DNA from: Beroe ovata
Taxonomy: Eukaryota; Ctenophora; Nuda; Beroida; Beroidae
NCBI GenBank assembly: GCA_946803715.1
Contig: CAMPET010000067.1
Coordinates: 176,615-240,614, forward strand
Length of the DNA stretch: 64,000 bases
Reading direction: 5' to 3'
In this document: positions 26,178 through 42,200 of the stretch, one piece after another
Numbering within the stretch: position 1 is the stretch's first letter
Layout of the letters: every line of letters starts with the position of its first letter
Notes under the pieces: generated by a model
What the model was told of the DNA's origin: nothing
The model's database searches: none
What the model saw: the letters and a program-made list of their open reading frames with translations, nothing else
Position numbers and translations under genes: made by a program

Positions 26178-26342
26178 CTAATATGTTTTCAGGACTCCTG
26201 TGGTTATCATGGAAGTCGTTGATCTCAATGAAGTCTTTCCGTTCAGATACTCCTTGAGTTTGGATCCCCTCCAAATAAAAATCACGGGATTTAGCGCAAA
26301 ATTGAGGAGTGCGACCACCTGTTGAAACACAAACATCACTCG
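26178..26342 (-). pseudogene. GPCR fragment: last helix and tail only
   Basis: The 165-bp open stretch begins RVMFVFQQ and contains FALNPVIFIWRGSKLKEYL, closely matching the TM7 end of the intact receptor at 28246-29595 (SALNPVILIWRGSKLKEYL). It then has a different 16-residue tail and a stop. Upstream sequence on the same strand does not encode TM1-TM6. It lies in inverted orientation about 2 kb from the intact gene. It is probably a truncated duplicate; a last exon of a spliced receptor with unseen upstream exons is less likely because the upstream acceptor is weak. Confidence 0.7.
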
Positions 26343-26469
26343 ATTGATTGAGCATATCATTAAACATGAACAATTGCATGCTTCGTTACTGGTAACTGAA
26401 ATGGATAATGGGTATAGCAATGAATTAAGGCTCCAAATTTGAGTGTTACTGCTTTGCCTCACTACCCAA

Positions 26470-28245
26470 TGTTGGTTGTATTAATTGCAGTTAACAAAAC
26501 ACACACAATCGTGAAGGAGACCCCAATATGCAGTACTCACATGTGAGAACACCTGCTTCCAATCATTCCCAACAAACCAGTGTCAACCGCTGCAACATTG
26601 GGACGAACAGAAATGATATAGGTACTATCCTTCATTCATACATGCGGTCAATACTGAACAAGACCCGTACAAACTACGACTAGGACGTAGCTAACTAGAT
26701 CCTCAACCGTCACAACAAGATCGCATGATCACTCGCATGCGGACTTGTTTCTATAACTTGTTTCTATAACCGTCGTTGATAAACAGTCAACATCAGATGC
26801 ACTTCGTGATCGTCATCCATGACCTATAGTATTAGTTTTACGTCATATGCATAGTCATACGTGGGCACATTAATTGGAACCTTCGCTTTACGTCATGATC
26901 TTATATTTTAGATAATTACCGGAAACGTTAATAGGAAGTCGATATTGATCCCTCGATCTTGTAAGAAAAGTAATAACAATTCTATTGCGAAGTTGGTATA
27001 ACGTTCTCCCGCGGACTTCATCTTTGTGCTAGTACCTATTCCTTACTTTAAACTTGTGCTAGTACCTATTCCTTACTTGAAACTTGTGCTAGTACCTATT
27101 CCTTACTTTAAACTTGTGCTAGTACCTATTCCTTACTTTAAACTTGGTTTCAACCAATATCTTTTATCTATAACCAGTATCTTTTATATCCACGTGCAAC
27201 ACTCCATTTCGTGACGCACAAGCAAACAAACCAACAACCAAATTCTGTCTTACTTTTTGGGCCTTACACGTGTCTACTCCAGCATTCTCAATACCGCATA
27301 GAAAAATTTCTCGCAATTAGCGCTTCTCACAATATCGAGCTTATTCTCTTTTGATAGTTCATAATACTGTCCAGCCCAGATAGCCAATGCCAATACCATT
27401 CAATTACCAGAAACTTGTGAGTTCAGACACAATTCCAAGCTTCATTGATATATAATCATGGGCGGTGCATTTCTCCACTGGCAGTGCAGAGTGCGTTCTC
27501 TATGGTATCAAGACATAGGGAACCAGCTGTATCACATCACACGTGTATAATTGTTATCACTGTAAACCAGGAAATTCACTGCAACCTCACCCCCACACAA
27601 TAGCAACAATCATTGTTTTCCCTATCAATTATTCATTTGTCTGCGGGTACATTTACATATAACAGGTTCACCATTATATAGGCATTATTTCATAGTCACC
27701 CACACTTGGCTTTGTTGGTGCGGTTTCGCGGAAACACGGCACTCTATTGTCATGGATATACCTATCCACTGTTTAAGTGTTTATAAGCAGGCACCTGCAC
27801 ATCTCATTAACCGTTCAGATGATTTCATCTCCGTGAGCGACCTTTTTTGCCCCACGATTCATCTTCACGTTTACGGCCAACAATTCTTTTATAGCTGTAA
27901 AATATAATCTTTCTCGACAAGGTTGTTTTAAACACCTTGAAACTGGTTTTTGGTTCTCAACCGATGGTTTTGACCGTTGGTAGAGACTCAGCATCGGACA
28001 CTTATATAAGTAACTTTGTTACCCGCCTATTTTACTCCTGTGATGAGTTATATGATTAGTGATTACCAGTCAGCGTTTAACTATCGCAAGATTAGCTTAT
28101 TACAGCAGCCAGATGTAACGCTATGGACTTTGTAACACCTAAACAGCAGTTTGATGGGTGCACATTTTCTGGAAATAGTGTTACGCGCTAGTATAACAGT
28201 ACTGCAGTTATTCAGATTTTCCTTGACAATTTTATTAGTTTTAGA
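26470..28245. other. Intergenic region upstream of the GPCR
   Basis: No gene seen. It contains a 30-bp minisatellite at about 27022-27147. AT-rich sequence around 27990-28240 may hold the GPCR promoter, but I identify no specific element. Confidence 0.55.
27022..27147 (+). repeat. 30-bp minisatellite, about four units
   Basis: Units of the type TTGTGCTAGTACCTATTCCT plus TACTTTAAAC repeat four times with one or two differences. Because 30 is divisible by three the array stays open in frame, but nothing suggests it is coding. Confidence 0.95.
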
Positions 28246-29595
28246 ATGGTAGACCGATTCCCTATCATAGATGGAACTGTCAAGCAAAATAAAAGTGATG
28301 GAATTTGGGTAGGAAAGAATGAAACCTCAGCACCAGATGGATCTAAGAAGGTGTCGGATAGCGGCCTTAATATTGAGTTTATGGACGTTGTTGCATTCTC
28401 CCTGAGCTACACGACCCGAGAGAGTGATCTAGTTTGGGGAGTTCTGGTGATAGTGATCAGTCTGGTTCTGATAGCTATCAGTCTCTTCCTCAACTGGTTT
28501 GTCTTCACTTTCTACATGAAGAAAGTGTCCAGGGACATAGTATCCATGATTTACACTCTGCTGTCAGGTTTTGATATGATCGTCTCACTGGGAGGTCTCC
28601 TCAGTGTGGTGTCTCTCATCCTCTACCTCGCACTTGACATGGAGAACCAGCCGAGAGAGATGGTCTACCCGTCGGTCATCTTCTTCTGCATGTCCTCCTT
28701 CTTCATTTCGAGTGTGGCCACCCGAATGTCCATTGTGATCAATGCCCTACTCTCCATGGTGCGAACCAGGATGATCATGAACCCCTTTGCCACTATCCGC
28801 AAGAGATTCATCATCATAACTCTTGTCGTGGTATTCGTGTTCTGGACAATGCTAACATCGGGGGACCTGTACGTACTGCAGGCGATTAACGTGGAAAACC
28901 ACTGGGAACACGCCTATGAGGAGCGCCGTGTTGACGCAGCTGTCCTGGCCACACCCAAACAGAATCTCTATCTCTGGTACTATGTTTTCAATTCTCTGGC
29001 AGGGTACTACCACGTTGTGGAGTTTTTCAGTAATCGGTTGCCGTGGGGAATAGCGCTTTGGACTCCGGGATCAGATCAATTGCAGAAGATGGAGTATATT
29101 TTGCCGTACATTTTGTTTGTACTTGCTTACCTCATAGCTACTATTATCTCAGTAGTATGCCTCGTGATCCAAGCCTTTCATCTTAAAAACACAGGGTTCA
29201 GCAACAATAACAACAAGCAGGTCACGGTTACCATTGTTATCCTCACTATTGTGTTTGTCATCTGCAATGTTGCCTCCATCATCTACATTGGGCTGGCTGT
29301 TGACAACTTTGAGCATGAATATGACGATGACGGGGAACCTACAGCAACCAAAGACGAGTGGAAGATCCAGAATTTCTATCGCGGGATGTTCGTGTTTCAA
29401 CAGATGGTCCCACTTCTCAATTCTGCCCTCAATCCTGTGATTTTGATTTGGAGGGGCTCTAAACTCAAGGAGTATCTGAAGGAGAAGGCAGGAATTGGCT
29501 TGTTGCCAACCCCAAAACCCTCGTCGATAGCTCTGAAGAAGTTGTGCACGGTGAAAGAGGAAACCACTACAGCCGATTCTATCTGCTCATCCTGA
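28246..29595 (+). CDS. Rhodopsin-family (class A-like) orphan GPCR, intronless, 449 residues
   Basis: Seven hydrophobic segments follow a ~65-residue N-terminus with an N-glycosylation site (NETS). TM1 contains SLFLNW, TM2 contains SGFDMIVS (the usual sodium-site Asp region), and TM3 is followed by RTRMIMNPF instead of the classic DRY box. TM6 contains VFVICNVAS, and TM7 ends ALNPVILIWRG, so the NPxxY tyrosine is replaced. The loop between TM4 and TM5 is unusually long (about 80 residues). The ligand cannot be inferred. I take the first ATG (28246); a second in-frame Met at 28381 would remove a hydrophilic leader. A truncated paralogue lies at 26178-26342. The divergence from DRY and NPxxY suggests a lineage-specific receptor family. 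Confidence 0.85.
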   Translation: MVDRFPIIDGTVKQNKSDGIWVGKNETSAPDGSKKVSDSGLNIEFMDVVAFSLSYTTRESDLVWGVLVIVISLVLIAISLFLNWFVFTFYMKKVSRDIVSMIYTLLSGFDMIVSLGGLLSVVSLILYLALDMENQPREMVYPSVIFFCMSSFFISSVATRMSIVINALLSMVRTRMIMNPFATIRKRFIIITLVVVFVFWTMLTSGDLYVLQAINVENHWEHAYEERRVDAAVLATPKQNLYLWYYVFNSLAGYYHVVEFFSNRLPWGIALWTPGSDQLQKMEYILPYILFVLAYLIATIISVVCLVIQAFHLKNTGFSNNNNKQVTVTIVILTIVFVICNVASIIYIGLAVDNFEHEYDDDGEPTATKDEWKIQNFYRGMFVFQQMVPLLNSALNPVILIWRGSKLKEYLKEKAGIGLLPTPKPSSIALKKLCTVKEETTTADSICSS

Positions 29596-31090
29596 ACAAG
29601 AACTGTCAGTTGAAGTCAAACTCCAACGATCGATGCTAAAATCCCCATGATCACCGACAGATGTGATTGATGAGCTATGGTCATCAAACCTTGAACAATG
29701 GCTTCTGAAAGAACTACGGATATGTGCAATCTCACCCACAAGATAAATACGACTCAACTTCAAACTTGAGTTGGCAGAACTGTATGTGTAACACTTACAC
29801 ACACTACTTATTACATTCAAATTCAATACCTTTCTGATGTATGAACTTAATAATAATACGATACTACAATATCCATTTTAGCTGTTAGTCAAAGTGTTAG
29901 ATTCTCTCTTATTCTTAATTAATGGTTTTTCTTCCTTTACAGCCATATCTCACAGGTGAAGTGAAATTACAGAATTGTCATTGCGTCACATTATTAACGA
30001 GATACATCAATATCGTTGAAGTTAAAACTTGAACTTGAAGTACTTGAACAAACGGAAAGTAGAAATTAAGGCCTGACAAACAATTTGACACAAAGTCAAT
30101 GTGAATGGTGTTGGCAACAGTGGAGTGAACGAGTCTCTAATTAAGACCTTATAACGAACTCGACAAGCACACAACTATCAGGGCGGGAGGGGACATTTTA
30201 AAGCAGATTGATACGTTAATGGGGGCCGGATGTTTTTCCTGCCAATTAGAATTCTGCTTTTGTTAGTAATATGAATTATTGAATAACATCTCTCACCCTA
30301 ACCATTATCCTCCTGATGCGGTGTGCTGGTGATTCTTGATTATCACTATCAGAGGCCAGTTCCAGACGTTAGCTCCCAACGCCATGCTATCCAGCCAGCG
30401 GGGATAGCGAGCTCTAGCTATTATTGGGATTATTGGAATTAGGCTCAGGGTATGACATTGAATGGCAAATCGGGAAATGTTAATATATGGACTGCACGAT
30501 AGTCTATCACGCACGCATTGTAGATTTTACGCTAAAGGCACTGTGTATTTGTGTGTAAAGTCTACATACAATTACACAGCATCGTCCCGAGAAAGGGCGA
30601 CAGCAGACAGTACTAAGCGCACAATACTAAGCGCCTTTTAATTGCCTTAATGTAGCATGTTCCAGATTAGAATTCTACAAATTTCACAATTCTACAAAAT
30701 CGTGAGGGAAAATGTACGTGCGCGGCGTCATAGCTTGCCCGGGCGTGTCATAGGCTAACCTAATATTGATCCTAACTGCGAAACTTCATCAATGTCTCAC
30801 ATCTCAATTATGTGCTTGAACAGTTGCCTATACGTCGAGTGTCGATAGTGTTCATGCCTACTGAGTTCATCATGCGAGCGATCAATATGTATAATTTAAG
30901 CCGCATAGCGCGCGCCGCGCAAAAATTTATCGAATGTTATATTGAACAGGGGTATTTGTTCAAGCGAATTCGAATAGGCGTTCGCGCCTTCCGTCAAATT
31001 CTGAATTTCGGTAATAATTCTCTAATATAAATTCCGGCATTTAGGTTAAATGAAAACTAAATATCATTTCCATAAATAAAAATTCAAAAC
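29596..31090. other. Intergenic region between the GPCR and eL22 3' ends
   Basis: Convergent 3' flanks of the GPCR and eL22. No further gene seen. A CpG-rich patch (GCGCGGCG, AGCGCGCGCCGCGC) occurs at 30720-30925. Confidence 0.6.
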
Positions 31091-31453
31091 CTAACTTTCA
31101 TCATCCTCATCATCCTGGTTAATCTGGAAGTATCTGAGCTCGTATGTTGTCGAATTGGATGCGACAACTCTCAGCCAATCTCTGAGATTCTGCTTCTTGA
31201 GATACTTCTTAGTGAGGTACTTGAGGTACCGCTTGCTAAAGGGGATATCTGACAAGACATTGACTTTGAAACCCTCCCTCTGAACGATCACGTTAGTTCC
31301 CAAGTTTCCAGTCTTGCCAGCGACCTTGATCTTCTCAGATAGGTACGTGGTAAATTCCGAGGGATCAAGGATTTTATCCTCTGCTGGATGTGTGCAGTCC
31401 AACACAAACTTCTTCTGTACCTTCTTGGCTTTCTTTGTTGTCTTACCTGGCAT
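31091..31453 (-). CDS. RPL22: 60S ribosomal protein eL22, 120 residues
   Basis: Structural protein of the large ribosomal subunit. The product is Lys-rich at its N-terminus ([16 protein letters not shown]). It contains the family-typical [46 protein letters not shown] and [10 protein letters not shown], and ends in an acidic tail (QDDEDDES), as in animal eL22. Length is close to the usual ~125-130. The coding region is one exon. AATCTGCAG just upstream of the ATG looks like an acceptor, so the 5'UTR is probably split. It lies 650 bp downstream of PSMA6 on the same strand, and the two look like independent genes. Confidence 0.97.
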   Translation of the reverse strand: MPGKTTKKAKKVQKKFVLDCTHPAEDKILDPSEFTTYLSEKIKVAGKTGNLGTNVIVQREGFKVNVLSDIPFSKRYLKYLTKKYLKKQNLRDWLRVVASNSTTYELRYFQINQDDEDDES

Positions 31454-32103
31454 TGCTACAACTGCAGATTTAGGAAGGTTAGCTCGAGAAATCGGGGTAG
31501 GACTCAGAATTGTGAAAATTGGTGTAACAATATTGGAAAAGATGACTTGGGTTTATGAAAACAGCGAGCAGCGTTGTGAAATAGTACACAAATCCATATA
31601 TAGATACAAATAAATATACAATTTTTTACTCAACTATAAGGTAAAGTATTAACTTCTCGTGTGAAATACAGTGATTCATAGTAATCAAAGGCCACCAGAA
31701 GTTATCTCCATTTTAGATGGAAACATAATCTCTGATGATAACTGGCTACAGTTTAACAAATATCAAGAACATTGATCATGATATAATTACAGAAACAATC
31801 AAAATCAATGAGTTTGGGACAAAAAGATGTAATTTTTAATGACAAGGGAATAGCACTGGGTAATCAAACACATGATGGCATGCCACGTGATTTCACTTTA
31901 TGGGTCTTAAGCAACAAGGCACGTGACTATAAGAGTTACGACACGTGAGAACACGTGCCGGCAAAGAGGGCACCACATCTATCATTATACTAGCTATGAT
32001 AACAAGATTTGGAACCCGCCAAGTTTAAAGAAAAAGTAAGTCCTTTGACGGTATACAAGGGATCACTACTGGGGATTATTGGGGAGAACTGAGACCGCTG
32101 CAT

Positions 32104-35070
<2,967 letters not shown>

Positions 35071-36015
35071 ATGGTGAATTTGACAGCTTACCTTCTTGTG
35101 ATAACAGTTAATTTTATGCTTAATATAATTATTGCTGGGATGTCTCTCTTTATACATCAGATAGTGAAGATACATCATTTGCTTTGGGGTATAAGTCATG
35201 TGTCCTATGCAGTATTTGGATTACTGCTTAGCCCTAAACCTACATCAGCTGCAATCGTCCAGTCAGTGTGCATAATTGTTTGGACTGTGAGACTCACAAC
35301 ATTTTTGTTGTGGCGAGTATTGAAGAATGGTAAGAACAATAGATTTTTTGAATCAGCAAGTCCTCTGAAGAGAATAGGAGCCTGGGCATGTGAATTTGTT
35401 TCCGGTGTCATAAATATTCTACCATCACTTTTTCTATGGATTAGTTCCAAGCAAGAATTGGCAGTAACTTTTCTTACTTTAGCTGGTTGGATAATATTCA
35501 CACTTGGATTCTTATTTGAAACCATTTCTGACTACCAAAAGGCATCTTTTCGCAGAAAAGATGAGAATAAGGAAAGATTCATAAGCCATGGACTTTGGAG
35601 CATTTCGAGGCATCCAAACTACTTTGGAGAAATTGTTCTTTGGTTTGGATTATTCCTTGCTGCAGTACCTTATTTCAGTTCACAATGGGCTTACTTTACA
35701 CTGCTGTGTCCTGTGGCAACAACATTTAAGCTATGTTTTCTGAATGGTATTCCTCAGCTAGAGAAACGTGGGGTACAGAAGTGGGGTAGTGACAGAAGCT
35801 ATGCACAATATGTGTATAGCACTGGTGTATTGATCCCTTGGCTAGTATGTTGTGAGTGCACAACTCTTCCCAACAGAGCCCTTCTTGTTGATGATGAGGA
35901 ACATTTGGACATTTCAAGGAGTTATTTCATAGAGGAAGAATTAAATGTGGGCGACTTGCAAGAGGCTCCTGATTGTAAAGACGAGAATGATGATACAAGT
36001 TGCAATGATATCTAA
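35071..36015 (+). CDS. DUF1295-family integral membrane protein (steroid 5-alpha-reductase-like fold), intronless, 314 residues
   Basis: A multi-pass membrane protein with six or seven hydrophobic segments. The diagnostic stretch is GLWSISRHPNYFGEI, followed by LWFGLFLAAVP, and later RSYAQYVYSTGVLIPW, which matches the C-terminal reductase-like core of the DUF1295 family (related to steroid 5-alpha reductases and isoprenylcysteine methyltransferases). SRHPNYFGE is the region expected to bind cofactor. Substrate is unknown. The last ~55 residues form an acidic, probably cytosolic tail (DDEEHLDIS, DENDDTS). The gene has no intron while most neighbours are split, so a retrocopy or an acquired gene is possible. 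An AAG upstream codon pattern gives no alternative start; I use the first ATG. Confidence 0.85.
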   Translation: MVNLTAYLLVITVNFMLNIIIAGMSLFIHQIVKIHHLLWGISHVSYAVFGLLLSPKPTSAAIVQSVCIIVWTVRLTTFLLWRVLKNGKNNRFFESASPLKRIGAWACEFVSGVINILPSLFLWISSKQELAVTFLTLAGWIIFTLGFLFETISDYQKASFRRKDENKERFISHGLWSISRHPNYFGEIVLWFGLFLAAVPYFSSQWAYFTLLCPVATTFKLCFLNGIPQLEKRGVQKWGSDRSYAQYVYSTGVLIPWLVCCECTTLPNRALLVDDEEHLDISRSYFIEEELNVGDLQEAPDCKDENDDTSCNDI

Positions 36016-36295
36016 AATTTGTATTATAATTTGTATTTCATCTTATTCTTTAGTGTGACTGTATTAAAGTTTGATGTAAATAATGACCTTTTATTATTTG
36101 AAAGTATGTTTAAGTTAAGTAACAATACTGTTTCAATCCATTTCTTAGGAATTTCATTTAATCCCCCATTTCTCAAGATATGCGTTCACTAATCCATGAT
36201 CAAAAATGAGAGGCAAATACTATCCATCTCTCAATTCAAAGTTCAGGGATAGATAATTAAATAACTATATCTTCTCTGATAGGAACTCAGTCGAT

Positions 36296-39200
36296 ATGAT
36301 GACTGCGGATGAAGACACTGAAGGGGTGAGTAAAAACTTTATAAGCGGATTCTTTCCAACAATAACAAGTCATGAAATAAAACAGAAAATGGGAGACATT
36401 GTTAAAAGCGCAATATAAGCGCGATACTAAATTAACAAACAATCTGAACAATCCGTGAAGATCTTACTGTTCATACCTATTCTCAATGTTATACAATATA
36501 CATATCATGATTTTTCATTGGGTTCATTCTATGGTATCACTTGACTATTGAGGCTTGCAAAGCACAACAAGCTGTACAGTGTACACCACTCATATAATGC
36601 AGTTATAATGAGGTTTCTTTCTTAGTATCAAATCTGTTACACTGAGAATAAGTTTCAAATGTGTTTTCTTCTCTTGTTTATCGTTTTTCTGATGTAACCA
36701 TTTCCTTATGAGGGATAATTGTGCTGCTATACCATCCCACCTGTTGACCACAATACAAACGTCCCCATTCTATTCATCAGTGCAGCGTTACTATGAGTTT
36801 GTGTACATATTGTGCTCATGGTATATATAACGGGTGTTTGCTTTGGTGCTTTTTATCACCTTTGTTAGTTGTTCGTATTGAAAAAATTCAGCTATTTCCA
36901 TGCTGGATTGCTAATTAGGTATGTTCGTGATTTTTACGGTGGAATTCATAGTAAAATAATGATCAGTTATTCGTCCTCTTGCGTGTACTGTGGCTATCAT
37001 CGTTGTGTTGTTTTAGCAATAGCTTAGGACCTTTTACACTAACTTGATGTGTGATCAGTTCGTTTATTATAAAGCTGGCTGTTTATTCACAAATAATAGT
37101 TATTGTGCTGTTTGCTCTTCACTTGATATCATACTATAGGTATAGATTCAATTTTCTATCCACATTGTTTCACATAATATCTCCTCACATCTTGACATGC
37201 CAGTCAACACGATGTAACACCACCTGACACCACCTGACACCACCGTCATGTGCGCTGATTCCTCCGAGCTGACCGTGTGGCAGGAGATTTACCATTGCTG
37301 GTCTGTCTATGTCAGACCTTACGGTGACGGCTACTCACGTGATGTACCGGCTTTCGGCAGAATTGATTACCTCCTCAGTAATTTCACAGTCCTAACGGTG
37401 GGTGTCCAGAGTCTAGTCCTCGAACAGAGTTTTGTACGCTTGTGTCTCCGAAAAATGGTGTGATGTAAAGGGGGAGATTTTGAACCTTTTTTCGTATTCT
37501 GACAGGGGTCCCGTCTTTTCCCTTATTTATGGCAGGGCAAATGTACAGCTTACTTCATCATGTATTTAGGGTATGTTGAACGAGTGTGTACATGGCAATA
37601 CATTCTTAACAACACGATCATAGCGAGACACCAGCAATAGGAGAAACACGTTCACCTTAACTTGAAATCCGGAACAATGCAAACATTGTACATTGTTCAT
37701 TGTGGCTCACAATTATACACCAATGAGTTGAAGAGAGAGAGTAAACAATGGTGGATTAGCATCAATACAGTGTATAACACTCTCACCATTGGACCAACCT
37801 CACTATTTGTATGAGTGTGTTGCTGTCAAAATGCTGCTGCAATCACTTGTATGACTATTTGTTGTTTGTCGTCTGCAACAAATTGTGTTGTCATGTTGCC
37901 ATGACAACAACTCATGACAACAACTCATGACAACACCACATGACGTGTCTGTTGAGTGTGGTTATTGACGTCAGTGATTCCACTCCGAAACTATTCCACG
38001 TTCTGTACGTCAATCCTCGTCTGGTTCCTGGCGCCAGTCTCAGCTACCATGATGGACTATCTTTGGCTGGTATTCCTGGACCAGATACCACTATTGAGGG
38101 AAACACCACTCTAGAAGCAGGCACCACTTTAGAACCAGATACCACTTTAGAACCAGATGCCACTTGTGCTGACTTTGCTAATCTGAATGCTGAAGAGTGT
38201 AGTGAGCTAATGAGGGTTCTGTCACAACGAAAGATTCTGAGCGAAGGAGAATCATATGACGTGGAATCAGATCTCATCGATCCAATGAGATCTGATTCCC
38301 TCTCTGTTTCGTGTGATGTCGTCAGGGGGTCTGATTTCACTGATGTAATGGACTTTTGGAGATCTTTAGAGTACATCAAGGTGCACTTCCATCTATGCGC
38401 ATAGATATGCATATATGCTTCCGTCAATTCCAAAATGAAGTTGTTATTCCGAATGTATCTACTTTCTCTTCATTCGTCTTTCCCACATGAAACTACGGCT
38501 TACTATTTACTGTTCATCATCTATAATTGTGTGTATAAGACCTCACTTATAACACCGGTAATTAATACCTCTTACACACAAAATTATTATCACCTTAGGT
38601 CTGGAACAGTACTTTGACTCTTTGAGACACCGTAGACAGAATTTGTTGCGTGCGTTGGAATCTATTTGTTTTTAGGTCACTTAAATTGGACAGTCCGTTT
38701 GGGAGCGTGGGCTCACTGAGATCGATTACTTATAATAGTCGAGTTTCATAATCTTATTTCCCAAATTTGGACCCAAATCTATGTAATGTTTAATCGACGT
38801 ATAGATACCGACAATTTTATACACTGTACATTGTATGGTTATACTGTATAGTATCCCATGTATACTGAATAGTTTTAGAGCTATCGTATGCTCTGGTAAT
38901 GAGTGTTATGTTTAACATGATAATAACTTTGCAGAGGGATCACTCAGCGACCGTTAGTTTGAGTGATGAAAATGACGGTAGACTGACAGTTAGTATCAGT
39001 GATGCTGTCAGCGAGCTTGAGACGGTCAAGTTTACAATCCAAACTAAGGTGAGTAAAAATATGGAATAAAACATAGTTATTTCGTCACAAGAGTTACTTG
39101 TCTGCTATCAGTTGGTCAAAATTGTATTGCATTGTTCAAGTTAAAAATAAAATGGAGGTATTTTAAAATCAATTTCTCATTCCATCACCCCTCATTTGCT

Positions 39201-42200
39201 CTCCCTCATTCCCTCACCCCTCATTTGCTCCAGACTGCTCTGCCGTCCTTCGCGCAGAACCAGATGTCAGTTATTAGGTGTCACGAAGAATTCATCTGGT
39301 TACACGATATGCTGAGTGAANAAGCCGAATGTCAAAAAAGTGCCGAAGTTTGCCGAAGCCGAAGCCGAAGCTTCGGTCGTTTCATGGAGCAGGGTAGTGA
39401 GCTAATGAGGGTTCTATCACAACGAAAGATTCTGAGTGAAGGAGAATCATATGACGAGGAATCAGATCTCATCGATCCAATGAGATCTGATTCCCTCTCT
39501 GCACCGTGTGATGTCGTCAGGGGGTCAGATTTCACTGATGTAATGGACTTTTGGAGATCTTTAGAGTACATCAAGGTGCACTTCCATCTATGCTACATTC
39601 CGTATATTCCAAAATGAAGTTCTTATTCCGAATGTATCTACTTTCTCTTGAGTGGAGTCACCCTTCATTCGTCTTTCCCACATGAGACTACGGTCATACT
39701 ATTTACTGTTCATCATCTATAATTGGGTGTATAAGACCTCACTTATATCACCGGTAATTAATACCTGTTACACACATTATCACCATAGGTCTGGAACAGT
39801 ACTTTGAGACACCGTAGACAGAATTTGTTGTGTGTGTGTGTTGGAACCTATCGGTTTTTAGGTCACTTAAATTGGGCAGTCCGTTTGGGAGCGTGTGCTC
39901 ACTGAGATCGATTACTGATAGTAGTCAAGTTATATAATCTCATTTCCCAAATTTGGACCCAAATCTATATAATGTTTAATCGATCTATAGATACCGACAG
40001 TTCCATACACTGTACATTGTATGGTTATACTGTATAATATCCCATGTATACTGAATAGTTTTAGAGCTATCGTATGCTCTGGTAATGAGTGTTATATTTA
40101 ACATGATAATAACTTTGCAGAGGGATCACTCAGCGACCGTTAGTTTGAGTGATGAAAATGACGGTAGGCTGACAGTCAGTATCAGTGATGCTGTCAGCGA
40201 GCTTGAGACGGTCAAGTTTACAATCCAAACTAAGGTGGGTAAAAATATGAAATAGAACGTAGTTACCTATTTCGTCACAAGAGCTACTTGTCTGCTATCA
40301 GCTGGTCAAAATTGTATTGCATTGTTTGAGCTCAAAATAAAATGGAGATATCTAAAATCGGTTTCTCATTCTCTCACACCTCATTTACTCTCCCTCCAGA
40401 CTGCCCTCCCGTCCTTCGCACAGAACCAGATGTCAGTTATTAGGTGTCATGAAGAATTCATCTGGTTACACGATATGCTGAGTGAAAACCCTGAATATGC
40501 CGGCTACATTGTGAGTGACACCACTTCCATACCTCGCCCATTGACAGTTGACACCACTTCTTCTTTGCCGTCAATTTCTCTTAGTACTGATTTCTTGGCA
40601 CCACTCCCCTCTTGATATGATATTTTATTGACACAAATTTGGACTGACATAACTTTTTACCGATATTGACACCACCGTTCCCCGTGACACTACTGCTTGA
40701 CACCACAATTTACCTGCAGATACCACCAGCTCCCCCAAAACCGGACTTCGAGGTTGCCAGAGACAAACTGACCAGGGTAACTGCAGGTAACCTTTGTTTT
40801 TGCGTTTATACCTAATTCGTACAACCAAATTTTCGGAGCACTTTTGTAAAGTATATCATCTCTGCTTCAAGCAGTTTCTGTAATGTAAATTGCATCTTTT
40901 GTAGGCGCAATTAAAGCGCTTCCTAGCGCTTATCAATGTTGGAAATGTATACATTCACCGTATCAAGTTACAATGGCAAATACAATGTGTTTTGTATTAG
41001 GTTTCAGACAATGCACTATAATTGTTCATATGCGGGGTCGTCATACGACTGTACCAAATTCATTGCATTCTAATTTATATCGAGGGTCAAGCCAAAATGA
41101 ATATGTTAGCAGCTGTCGAATTTCCATATTTGTGTTCAACTTGATGTCAGACCAATTTTGTCTCAAATCGGTTTTTACGGCGGGCGCGGGATGACAGATG
41201 ACAAAACTTTGGGGTTCTTGCGCGCACTAGTCGCGCGCGCTTAATAATTAAATTCATTGTTTGTGTGCGGCGCGCAGGGAACCCCATTTGAATTGCATAG
41301 CTCAGTACTTACTGTGTACTTACAGTGTACTTACTGTTATTGTTGTGTACTAACTGTTTCACTTAACCCAGCTGAGAACACCATGACCGAAGACGAGTAC
41401 AAGAAGTTGAGAAAGGAGTTGGAGAGTGACTACTTGGCTCTTTTCAAGAAAACTGTAGCTATGCACGAGATTTACTTGCTCAGAATCGCAGCACACTCCA
41501 AACTGCGTGAAGATAGCAATTTCAAAGTGTTCCTGGAATATACCAAGGATGTGAGTTATTTCGATGTGACAATCGAACACTGATTGACCTCATATCGAAC
41601 CCGTGTTATGGTGTATCGTTCCAACAAATCATTCCCACAGCTCAAAGTTCGATCCAAGAACAAGAAAGAACTGATAGGCGGCTTCTTCAAGAGCATGACT
41701 AAGAATGTAGACGAGGTTATGCTGTCTGGGCAGAAGGAAAAGGACGAGTTTTTCATCGAGAGAAAAGCTTTCCTGGAGGATTATCATACGAAGATAAAGG
41801 AGACAACTAAACGTAGTGAGGCGCTATCTTCCGCTACAAATGCCCTCTCAGTCGACTATATGCAGGTAATTGTTACTGGCTTTACTAATGTGATCGCATT
41901 GTGTTGGCATCAAAATTAGTTGTCGAACTCCATGTTCCAGATTAGCTATGTCTAGGAATAACCGCGGTAGTCTCAAACATAATACTTATCCCAATTATTC
42001 AATGTTTAAGCAAGCTGAAAAGTGATCCACTGCTAACAGTAACACACTATCCACAGGTAGCCGGATGTCTTGCGCTGCTCTCCACCCGAGACGCGTCTCT
42101 CCAACGGTTCATGGCCCAGGCCGCTATCTCGTTTGAGTCCCTACAGAAGTTACAGAAGAGAATAAGTACCGACGAGGACCTCAAGATGAGTGATTTGTTC

